Shown here: positions 1 through 6,762 of the stretch, in pieces | How the letters are laid out: each line of letters starts with the position of its first letter | Numbering within the stretch: the stretch's first letter is position 1 | From: Prevotellaceae bacterium | Lineage (GTDB): Bacteria; Bacteroidota; Bacteroidia; Bacteroidales; UBA932 | Length of the DNA stretch: 7,783 nt | Reading direction: 5' to 3' | Assembly: GCA_031288855.1 (NCBI GenBank) | Contig: JAITQQ010000150.1 | Coordinates: forward strand, 1 to 7,783 | Made by a program: the position numbers and the translations under genes | The notes under the pieces: generated by a model | Told to the model about the DNA's origin: nothing | Database searches by the model: none | What the model saw: only the letters and a program-made list of their open reading frames with translations

Positions 1-627
1 ACATTGAAAGATTACCTTCGTGCCGACCTCTACAGCAAGCGCGGCACAATGCCAAGCAATTTTGCCCAAACGTTGCCAAATGTAAAGCAGGCATTAAAGG
101 CAGTTGCCGCATTCAAAGATGAATACTTGCTGGACTATATCAACGTGGAACAGATTGATGAACCGGAAGAAGACCAAGATGAAAGAGTATTGGAACGCGC
201 TATTGTCGAAAACATCAAGAAATTCATCATGACCTTCGGCAATGATTTCAGTTTCATTGGAAATCAATACCGGCTTGAGGTGAGCGGCGAAGAATCTTTT
301 ATCGACCTGTTGTTTTTCAATCGAGAACTAAACGCATTGGTTGCCATAGAACTGAAAACCGGGAAATTCCGTGCGTCATATCTCGGACAGTTGAATTTCT
401 ATCTCTCGGCATTAGACGAATATGTGCGCAAACCACACGAAAATCAGTCGATAGGCATTATCCTGTGTAAAGAGATGAAAAAGGCCTCTGTAGAATTTGC
501 AATAAGGGATTTCACAAAACCGATGGGCGTAGCCACTTACAAAACCTCGAAAGAATTGCCGGAAAAAATGCGCAAGGCGTTGCCGGACATGGAGGAATTG
601 AAAAGAATAATAACTACCGCAATTTAG
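1..627 (+). CDS. YhcG/DUF1016-family PDDEXK nuclease-like protein, C-terminal part (5' end outside window)
   Basis: The reading frame is open to the left edge, and the 208 visible codons end at TAG 625-627. The TTG at 4-6 is probably an internal Leu codon, because YhcG-type proteins usually have about 330-380 residues with an N-terminal DUF1016 helical domain that is missing here. Counting that Leu as residue 1, the visible part matches the PDDEXK nuclease fold. It has E69 in a helix, D101 in the strand FIDLLFF, the E116-L-K118 pair in AIELKTGKF, and Q129 in LGQLNFY. Further family hallmarks are PSNFAQTLP near residue 17, GNQYRLEV near 86, IGIILCKE near 150 and the DFTKPMGVATY segment near 169. 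The nuclease motif is intact, so this end shows no decay. The substrate is not established by the sequence. Relatives often sit in accessory islands beside restriction-modification genes, so a DNA-related or defence role is an inference. The family assignment is firm; the activity is not shown. Confidence 0.88.
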   Translation, partial: TLKDYLRADLYSKRGTMPSNFAQTLPNVKQALKAVAAFKDEYLLDYINVEQIDEPEEDQDERVLERAIVENIKKFIMTFGNDFSFIGNQYRLEVSGEESFIDLLFFNRELNALVAIELKTGKFRASYLGQLNFYLSALDEYVRKPHENQSIGIILCKEMKKASVEFAIRDFTKPMGVATYKTSKELPEKMRKALPDMEELKRIITTAI

Positions 628-661
628 ACCGCGAGGGATGGGCGGGATAGTTAAGAGTTAT

Positions 662-693
662 TTATCACCTTGCTGACGTCAGCAAGGTGATAA
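662..693. terminator. Perfect 32-bp palindrome, possible terminator of the upstream nuclease gene
   Basis: The arm TTATCACCTTGCTGAC at 662-677 is followed directly by its exact reverse complement at 678-693. There is no mismatch and no spacer. As RNA it would fold into a stem of about 14 bp closed by an ACGU loop, 34 bases after the nuclease stop codon, which suits a terminator. Against this, no clean U-tract follows: the next bases are GCGGCTTTTC. The strict two-fold symmetry would equally suit a dimeric protein operator, since it lies about 16 bases upstream of the porW -33 element. The palindrome is certain; its function is inferred. Confidence 0.45.
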
Positions 694-709
694 GCGGCTT
701 TTCAACAAT

Positions 710-740
710 TTTGAATAGTCGCTTTTTTTCCGTATTTTTG
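710..740 (+). promoter_or_regulatory. Bacteroidota-type promoter of porW-tsaE
   Basis: TTTG at 710-713 and TATTTTTG at 733-740 match the -33 and -7 elements of the Bacteroidota primary sigma factor (TTTG and TAnnTTTG). The spacer is exactly 19 bases and contains a run of seven T at 723-729. The -7 element ends 9 bases before the ATG at 750, so transcription should start only a few bases upstream of that codon, giving a nearly leaderless mRNA. A weak inverted repeat, TTCAA-N5-TTGAA at 701-715, overlaps the -33 element. The promoter call rests on sequence match only. Confidence 0.72.
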
Positions 741-749
741 TTGGCTATT

Positions 750-3446
750 ATGATTCTAAACCGTTGGATTATCATTCTTGCTGCAGCATCAGTCCTGCTC
801 GTATCCTGCTCTACAAAAAAGAACACGTGGGCAAGCCGCGCATATCATAATGTAACTTCTGAGTTTAATATCAAATTCAACGGCGCCGAAAGTTTCAAAC
901 AGGGAATGAAAAAAACCGAAGGGCTTCAGGTGGAGGACTACACCGAACTGCTACCGGTGTTTTTGTTTGCCGACGAAGGCGTTCCCGGACAGGTAACAGG
1001 CGAGATGGAGCGCGTCATTGAGAAAAGCAACAAGTTGGTGGTAAAACACTCTATCACGGCAAAACCGAAGAAAAAGAAGGGCGCCCTGACACAGAAAGAC
1101 CGCGAGTTTTACAACAAACGCGAATATAACGCCGTGGTGGACGACGCCTACCTGCTGAGCGCAAAAGCCAGCTTATACCTGCAAAATTACGACATTGCCA
1201 TCATTATTCTCGATTATTTATTGTTGGAATACCCCAAAGAATCGGCGGTGAATGAGGCAAAAATGTGGTTGGCTGTGGCGCTCACGAATACCGGTGACTT
1301 AGGCCGCGTGCCCACCCTGCTCGAAGAGGTGCGTAAGGTCAGTAACCTCCGGCGGCGGATGCGGGCGCTGTTTTACGCCGCTTATGCCAATTATTACATC
1401 AAGGTACAGGACTACAAAAGTGCCACCGATGCACTGAATAAAGCGCTGAAAGAGGAAAGGCGAAAAGCGAACAAAATACGTTACCACTTCATCCTGACTA
1501 ATCTTTACCGGCGAATGGACGACCCGGCGAATGCCATCCTGCATCTGGAAAAAATCATCAAGTCGAGCAACGACTATGAGCAGGTGTTTTCGGCGCGGTT
1601 GTTGCTGGCCGGCCTTTATAATCCCAAGTCAAAGCAAAACATGCGGAAAGTATTGCTTCGCATGTTGGAAGACGAAAAAAACCGCGATTTCGCCGACCGC
1701 ATTTACTTCGCGTTAGCGCAGGCAGAACACGCTATGGGCAACGATTCAACGGCTATTGCATACCTGCACAAATCCATACAAGTGGAATCGAGCAATATGC
1801 GGCAAAAAGGATATGCCCATGAAGTATTGGGCAACTACTATTACAGGCGTAAACAGTATGCCGACGCTTACGACCACTTGGCTTTATCGGCGGAAGCGCT
1901 GGGCGCTACTTTTTCGCGCTACAATGAAATTAACGAAAAAGCCTTGTCGATAGAAGACCTGGCGAAGCACTGGAAAACCGTACACCGCGAAGACAGCTTG
2001 CAACGCATAGCCTCGCTTTCCGAAGCGGAACGGAAAAAATTAATCGACGAAACTATCAGCAAAATCATAGAGGAAGAACGAAAGGCTGCCGAAGCGCAAC
2101 AGCAACAGCAGTTTTTTATCAACCAACAGGAGCTTGCCCGGTATTCCAACACCGCATCGAATACCAACGCCGGAAAATGGTATTTCTACAATACCAATTC
2201 CATTAATTCGGGGCTGGCGGCGTTTAATATGCGATGGGGCAAACGGCGGCTCGAAGACAACTGGCGGCGCAAAGACCGCAGTGAAATTTCGCTCGCGGCA
2301 ATTGACGAAGATGACACACAATCGGAAGCAAGCAAAGAGCCGGAAATGTCAAACAAATCGCACGAGTACTATACCAAAGACCTGCCTTTGACGCCGGAAG
2401 CGATACAAGCCTCAAACGACAAAATACGCCCCGCACTATTCGGCTTGGGCGAAGCATACATGAACGATGTAGATGAAAAATTATTGGCAATCGAAACGTT
2501 TGAGTCGTTGAACAGCCGTTTCCCGGAACATGAGTTTACGGCCACTGTTTATTACTACCTGTATAAGCTGTACATGGACACGGATAATCCGACACAAAGT
2601 GAACATTACAAACAGTTGCTGGTGGCCGGGTATCCGAAAGAGCCGTTGACGCAAATGATTATCAACCCTCATTATCTTGAGGAGCAACAGGCCATCCACG
2701 AGAATATTGAAAAGATGTATGAAGAGGCGTTTTATAAATATAAGGAAGGCCGCTATGCGGAAGCCGCACAAGCAGCCCTGCAAATTAATGAAGTGTATCC
2801 GCAAAATTTAATTCAGCCGCAGATTGCCTTGCTGTATGCTTTTGCCACAGCACACACAGGAAGTATGGGCGCATACAAACAAGCGTTAGCTAATCTGGTT
2901 AGACAATATCCCAATTCGGAAGAAGCAAAAACGGCAACCACGCTCCTGTCTTCGTTAGACGAAAAAGCATTACGATACACACCGGCAGCTGCGGTTACCG
3001 CTGCCGCCGCAACACAAACCACACCGCCCGCACAAACTACTGCCGACAGCAGCGCCGTCACAAAAACCAATTACACGGTTAACCCTGAGGGCGTACATTA
3101 TTTCGCCATATTGTTTGAAAGCAAACTGGGCAACGATTTGCTGTTTGCCTTAGAGTCATACAACGCGGAACAGTTTCTCGACCAAAACTACGAAGTATCT
3201 ATCAGCAACCTGCCGAAAGGCTATGCCATTGCGCTCGTAAAATCGTTCGATAACCGGCAGGATGCGGCAGAATATGCCCGGAAGATAACGGAAGAAAAAG
3301 AGCTGGTGGCTTTCGACCCTGTAACTTTCCGCCGGTTGCTCATCACGCCCGGAAACCTCGAGTTGCTGGCTAAAACCGGTCAGGTAATAGATTATCTGGA
3401 GTTCTTCAACACCGAATATGCAAACGATATTCCCGCTAACCATTGA
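750..3446 (+). CDS. porW: Type IX secretion system TPR lipoprotein PorW/SprE
   Basis: This 898-residue protein is a lipoprotein of the T9SS, called SprE in gliding flavobacteria. PorW/SprE is required for secretion through the Sov/SprA outer-membrane channel and is thought to link that channel to the periplasmic and inner-membrane parts. From the ATG at 750 it has a lipoprotein signal peptide (hydrophobic residues 7-18) and a lipobox LVSC with Cys20. An N-terminal TPR array covers about residues 134-384. A charged, coiled-coil-like stretch with five Gln (450-454) follows. Next is the family hallmark around WGKRRLEDNWRR (496-507), then a second TPR array (about 561-726), a low-complexity Ala/Thr linker (743-772), and a conserved C-terminal domain (about 780-890). 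A GTG at 687 would add 21 residues, but it lies inside the palindrome and upstream of the promoter, and it would bury the signal peptide, so ATG 750 is preferred. The 3' end overlaps tsaE by 29 bases. PorW/SprE assignment is from family memory and is strong. Confidence 0.88.
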   Translation: MILNRWIIILAAASVLLVSCSTKKNTWASRAYHNVTSEFNIKFNGAESFKQGMKKTEGLQVEDYTELLPVFLFADEGVPGQVTGEMERVIEKSNKLVVKHSITAKPKKKKGALTQKDREFYNKREYNAVVDDAYLLSAKASLYLQNYDIAIIILDYLLLEYPKESAVNEAKMWLAVALTNTGDLGRVPTLLEEVRKVSNLRRRMRALFYAAYANYYIKVQDYKSATDALNKALKEERRKANKIRYHFILTNLYRRMDDPANAILHLEKIIKSSNDYEQVFSARLLLAGLYNPKSKQNMRKVLLRMLEDEKNRDFADRIYFALAQAEHAMGNDSTAIAYLHKSIQVESSNMRQKGYAHEVLGNYYYRRKQYADAYDHLALSAEALGATFSRYNEINEKALSIEDLAKHWKTVHREDSLQRIASLSEAERKKLIDETISKIIEEERKAAEAQQQQQFFINQQELARYSNTASNTNAGKWYFYNTNSINSGLAAFNMRWGKRRLEDNWRRKDRSEISLAAIDEDDTQSEASKEPEMSNKSHEYYTKDLPLTPEAIQASNDKIRPALFGLGEAYMNDVDEKLLAIETFESLNSRFPEHEFTATVYYYLYKLYMDTDNPTQSEHYKQLLVAGYPKEPLTQMIINPHYLEEQQAIHENIEKMYEEAFYKYKEGRYAEAAQAALQINEVYPQNLIQPQIALLYAFATAHTGSMGAYKQALANLVRQYPNSEEAKTATTLLSSLDEKALRYTPAAAVTAAAATQTTPPAQTTADSSAVTKTNYTVNPEGVHYFAILFESKLGNDLLFALESYNAEQFLDQNYEVSISNLPKGYAIALVKSFDNRQDAAEYARKITEEKELVAFDPVTFRRLLITPGNLELLAKTGQVIDYLEFFNTEYANDIPANH

Positions 3447-3840
3447 TACGCTCGCTGCTCTTCCGCGAGCGGCGCAACAGTTGTTGCCGTTACTGGAACA
3501 ACACAGCGTGATTGCTTTCTATGGCGCTATGGGCGCCGGAAAAACCACATTGATTAAGGAACTATGCGCGGCAATGGGCGTCGCCGGCACGGTAAACAGC
3601 CCTACGTTTGCACTGATAAACGAATACCACAAGCCCAGCGGCGAGCCGGTATATCATTTCGATTTCTACCGCATCAACAAACCCGAAGAGGCTTTTGATT
3701 TGGGCTATGAAGAGTATTTTTTCAGCGGGCACACCTGTTTGGTGGAATGGCCGGAACACATCATTGCGCTACTTCCCGCCAACACGCTGCACCTGCACAT
3801 CAGCGTTAGCGATAACGGAGCAAGAACCCTCCACCTTTAG
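3418..3840 (+). CDS. tsaE: tRNA threonylcarbamoyladenosine biosynthesis ATPase TsaE
   Basis: TsaE (YjeE) is the small cytoplasmic ATPase that works with TsaB and TsaD to attach the threonylcarbamoyl group to A37 of ANN-decoding tRNAs (t6A). The 140-residue length is normal for the family. Motifs in order are the Walker A loop GAMGAGKT (residues 36-43), the SPTF segment (61-64) within VNSPTFALINEY, HFDFYR (80-85), and the Walker B-like LVEWPEH (108-114). All expected motifs are present, so the gene looks functional. The ATG at 3418 lies inside the end of porW in another frame, a 29-base overlap. The next in-frame Met is residue 38, within the Walker A loop, so it cannot be the start. No separate promoter is visible, so it is probably co-transcribed and perhaps translationally coupled with porW. 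The stop codon lies 28 bases from the stop of convergent priA. Confidence 0.95.
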   Translation: MQTIFPLTIDTLAALPRAAQQLLPLLEQHSVIAFYGAMGAGKTTLIKELCAAMGVAGTVNSPTFALINEYHKPSGEPVYHFDFYRINKPEEAFDLGYEEYFFSGHTCLVEWPEHIIALLPANTLHLHISVSDNGARTLHL

Positions 3841-3868
3841 CACTGCCACTGCTTACTGCTACTGTTCC

Positions 3869-6124
3869 TCACACCGGGTCAACGTCGGCCACGAACTCGA
3901 GGCCGCTCCAGCCCTGATGAGCGCGCAACCGCTCGAACTGCTGCGCGAGGGCGGACTTCAACTCCGCAAGATTATCGTGCCGGGCGGCGCGTATCCAAAA
4001 CGAAAGGATGTGCTTCCGCTGTATGCGCGGCACCGGCGGCGGAAACGGCCCGAAGAGGCGGCCTCCCAGAAGCGCGCCGGCCTGCTCCTGGAACAACGCA
4101 GCCGCTTGCTGCAACACGGTTTCATTCGTATGTTTCATGTTTACCCCTATCAGGCGAACGTAGGGCGGAAAAGCAAACTCATGCCGCTCGGCGAGCTGCA
4201 AGCTAAACAAGGCATGATAATCGTGCTGCTGCACAAAACGAATAACAGGGCTGTTGGGCTGCGTGGTTTGAATTAACACCTGCCCCCGCTGCTCCTTGCG
4301 CCCCGCGCGGCCGCTCACCTGTGTGAGCAATTGAAAACTGCGCTCGTGTGCACGAAAATCGGGAAAATTAAGTAAGTTGTCGGCATTTAAAATCCCGACA
4401 AGGCTCACCCGGCTAAAGTCAAGCCCTTTGGTCACCATTTGCGTGCCCACGAGTATGTCTTTCTGTCCTGTTTCAAAGTCATTGATGATGCGCCGGTAGG
4501 CGTGCTTGGCGCGTGTAGTGTCCAGGTCAAGGCGGGCGAGGCGCGCGTCCGGAAAACAGCGCTGCAATTCTTCTTCTATTTTTTCCGTGCCGAAACCTTT
4601 GGTTTGTATGCCGGCGCTGCCGCACGCGGCGCAGCTTCCCGGCAAGCGCTCGGTGTAACCGCAGTAATGGCATACCAGCGCATGCTGTTGTTTATGGTAA
4701 GTGAGGCTTACGCTGCAATGCTTGCACTGCGGGATGTAGCCGCAGTCTGCACACTGTATAAAAGGCGAAAAGCCCCGCCGGTTTTGAAATAAGATAACCT
4801 GTTCGCGCTTCTCCAACGCCTTGCCAATAGCCGCGAGTAGCGGTTGTGAAAACAAACCGTCCATTCGCTTTTTCTTTCGCATGGAAATGGTATCGATGAC
4901 CTCGATGGCGGGCAAGGGCACAGGGTGAAAGCGCTCCGAAAGGGTTACCAAGCCATATTTGCCCGACTTGGCATTGTAGTATGTTTCAATGGCAGGCGTG
5001 GCTGTGCCCAGCAACACCTTCGCGCCATGTTGCGCGGCAAGCACAATAGCCGTATCGCGGGCGTGGTAGCGCGGCGCAGGGTCAACCTGCTTGAACGTGG
5101 CTTCGTGCTCCTCATCTACAATCACCAGGCCGGGCTTGACAAACGGCAACAGCACCGCCGACCGCGCCCCCACAATAATTTGCAGGGGCGGATGTTCTTC
5201 CGGCGAAACCTCATTGGCGCTTATCATCGTATAAATCTCCACCCGCTCCTCGTCGCTATATTTCGAATGGTAAACACCCACCCTGTTCCCAAAAAGCTGC
5301 TGCAGCCGCCCAATTAATTGCGTGGTGAGGGCTATTTCGGGCACCAGATACAACACCTGGTTGCCCCGCGCCAACTCCTCTGCCATGAGTTCGGCATAAA
5401 TTTCCGTTTTACCCGACGCGGTAACGCCGTGCAGCAACACCACATCTTTTGTTTGCCACTGTTCTTTTATCGCGTCACACGCCGCTTGCTGGGCAGCCGA
5501 CAACACCGGCATGTTTTTCGTAACCGCAGCCGAACGGTCGAGGCGGCCTACTTCGCGCTGCTCCACGTCAAAAATATGTTTCTCTACACAGGCATTAAAC
5601 GCCGCCGCCGATGCGCCACACACGTTCATCAATATTTTTTTGGAAACCGCAGCGTCTGTCGCGCCGTTTGTCAAATCTAAAAAATCAAGCAACAGCTTTT
5701 CCTGCTTTTTGGCGCGCGACAACGCATTCAGCGTTTTTCCCAACTGCGCTTCGCCTTGCACACTTTCGTGCAGGCGTACGAAAGTTTCCGTGCGGGGCTT
5801 ATAGGTAGTGCGCAAACCGTTGGGCAGCGCGGCGGTCATCACTTCGCCCATCGTGCACATGTAGTAGGATGCTATCCATTTCCACAGTTCGAATTGCTTG
5901 GCCGTAACCACCGGCGCGAGGTCTGTTACACCGCGCAGCGGCCTCACGGCAAAGCCTTGCGGCGCTTCGTTCTGCAAGGAGTAAACCAGCGCCCGGTAAT
6001 GTTTCCGCCCCACTTCCACTTCTACCCGCATGCCCGGCTGCACCTTGCCCGAAAATTCTCCGGGCACTGCGTAGGTGAGCATTTGCGGCAATGCAAGCGG
6101 TAAAATTACATTCACATATTCCAT
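3869..6124 (-). CDS. priA: Replication-restart primosomal helicase PriA
   Basis: PriA is the superfamily 2 3'-to-5' DNA helicase that recognises stalled forks and D-loops and starts primosome assembly, allowing DnaB reloading away from oriC. The 751-residue product has an N-terminal 3'-end-binding domain (about 1-100, starting MEYVNVILPLALPQMLTYAV) and a linker/winged-helix region. The helicase core carries Walker A GVTASGKT (233-240) and the DEEH box (337-340). The zinc-binding insertion has all eight cysteines: C458, C461, C467, C470, C485, C488, C498 and C501. Motif VI QVSGRAGR is at 602-609. The frame stays open 71 codons further upstream, but that stretch overlaps the barrel gene and has no PriA similarity, while the chosen ATG begins exactly at the conserved N-terminus. 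It starts 11 bases after the stop of the barrel-protein gene, with no promoter between, so it is likely the third gene of the prs operon. No truncation or lost motif is seen. Confidence 0.96.
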   Translation of the reverse strand: MEYVNVILPLALPQMLTYAVPGEFSGKVQPGMRVEVEVGRKHYRALVYSLQNEAPQGFAVRPLRGVTDLAPVVTAKQFELWKWIASYYMCTMGEVMTAALPNGLRTTYKPRTETFVRLHESVQGEAQLGKTLNALSRAKKQEKLLLDFLDLTNGATDAAVSKKILMNVCGASAAAFNACVEKHIFDVEQREVGRLDRSAAVTKNMPVLSAAQQAACDAIKEQWQTKDVVLLHGVTASGKTEIYAELMAEELARGNQVLYLVPEIALTTQLIGRLQQLFGNRVGVYHSKYSDEERVEIYTMISANEVSPEEHPPLQIIVGARSAVLLPFVKPGLVIVDEEHEATFKQVDPAPRYHARDTAIVLAAQHGAKVLLGTATPAIETYYNAKSGKYGLVTLSERFHPVPLPAIEVIDTISMRKKKRMDGLFSQPLLAAIGKALEKREQVILFQNRRGFSPFIQCADCGYIPQCKHCSVSLTYHKQQHALVCHYCGYTERLPGSCAACGSAGIQTKGFGTEKIEEELQRCFPDARLARLDLDTTRAKHAYRRIINDFETGQKDILVGTQMVTKGLDFSRVSLVGILNADNLLNFPDFRAHERSFQLLTQVSGRAGRKEQRGQVLIQTTQPNSPVIRFVQQHDYHALFSLQLAERHEFAFPPYVRLIGVNMKHTNETVLQQAAALFQEQAGALLGGRLFGPFPPPVPRIQRKHILSFWIRAARHDNLAELKSALAQQFERLRAHQGWSGLEFVADVDPV

Positions 6125-6135
6125 AGGCCGCAAAT

Positions 6136-6762
6136 TTAAAAAATGATGCCCGCACGTATGCCGAAACTCTGCTGTATGATTTTCATATTTGAGGCAACGC
6201 TGGCCATGCTTCGCATGTAGGAAGGCCCAAAGTGAAGATACACATCCTGCCCAATGTGGTATTGCAGGCTGAGCGTAGCCTGATAGAACGCGGAAAAATC
6301 GCGCACCGTATCCGAGCTTCCCACAGTATCGCCCCACGTGATGCTGCCGTCAACGTGCAGCGCCGCCGCCACGCCGAGCTGCAGGCTTGCCTGAAAATTA
6401 CGCTTTAGCGGTGTGGTGAGTGCAATGCCGAGCGGCACCGCAAGGTATTGGAAGCGGCAAACAATGTCGTTTATCGCCGGAGCGCCGGATCCGTTATCTA
6501 CGTTAATGCGCCCGCCGTTATTCAGCAGGCTCAGGCCGGAATACACGCCGAGCCACGACTTGATATATTTCCACGACTGTAAATTGATGTTAACGCCAAA
6601 TCGCGGTGCGTCGGTTTTAAGCGGCGCGTCGGCGTCGAATACGCCCCATGCGGGCTCTAAGGAGAAGCCGAAATACATGCGGCGCGTATCCTGCGCTTGC
6701 AGGGCAGGCCCCACTAAAAACACAAACAGCAGAAGAAATGTGCTCTTGATTATTGCGTTCAT
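6136..6762 (-). CDS. Small outer-membrane beta-barrel protein (PF13568-like), function unknown
   Basis: The 208-residue product starts with a Sec signal peptide: Lys6, then a hydrophobic core (about 8-19), with probable cleavage after Ala23 in ALQA|QDT, a form common in this phylum. The mature part alternates hydrophobic and polar residues, as barrel strands do, for example MYFGFSLEPAWGVF, RFGVNINL, WLGVYSGLSLL and RFQYLAVPLGIAL. It ends in Phe (GIRAGIIF), the usual terminal residue of outer-membrane barrels. The YLAVPLGIAL segment resembles the YLEIPL motif of the PF13568 family, the broad group that also includes PorT-like proteins. At this length about eight strands would fit. I do not recognise it as a named protein. 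Its ATG directly follows the prs stop (TAAATG), and its stop is 11 bases from priA, so it is probably co-expressed with both. No lipobox is present. Barrel assignment is good; function is unknown. Confidence 0.82.
   Translation of the reverse strand: MNAIIKSTFLLLFVFLVGPALQAQDTRRMYFGFSLEPAWGVFDADAPLKTDAPRFGVNINLQSWKYIKSWLGVYSGLSLLNNGGRINVDNGSGAPAINDIVCRFQYLAVPLGIALTTPLKRNFQASLQLGVAAALHVDGSITWGDTVGSSDTVRDFSAFYQATLSLQYHIGQDVYLHFGPSYMRSMASVASNMKIIQQSFGIRAGIIF

Noticed and set aside
687..749. N-terminal extension of PorW from a GTG start at 687
   Set aside because: The GTG lies in the palindrome and upstream of the promoter, and the extension would precede an otherwise perfect lipoprotein signal peptide beginning at ATG 750.
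2097..2111. Five consecutive Gln codons in porW as an unstable triplet repeat
   Set aside because: The codons alternate CAA and CAG and there are only five, so slippage is unlikely. It looks like normal coiled-coil composition.
3841..3864. Short CACTGC/TACTG repetition after tsaE as a repeat element
   Set aside because: It is too short and imperfect to call a repeat family, and no second copy is seen in the window.
3695..4276. Plus-strand open frame of 193 codons across the tsaE/priA junction
   Set aside because: It is a shadow of tsaE and priA. The translation is rich in Arg, His and Cys with no recognisable domain, and both overlapping genes are firmly identified.
4439..6103. Several plus-strand open frames antisense to priA
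   Set aside because: They are chance open frames opposite a fairly GC-rich conserved gene, with no start context, no domains and biased composition.
6125..6337. 71-codon upstream extension of PriA
   Set aside because: It overlaps the barrel gene in another frame and shows no PriA-like sequence. The conserved PriA N-terminus begins exactly at the ATG at 6124.
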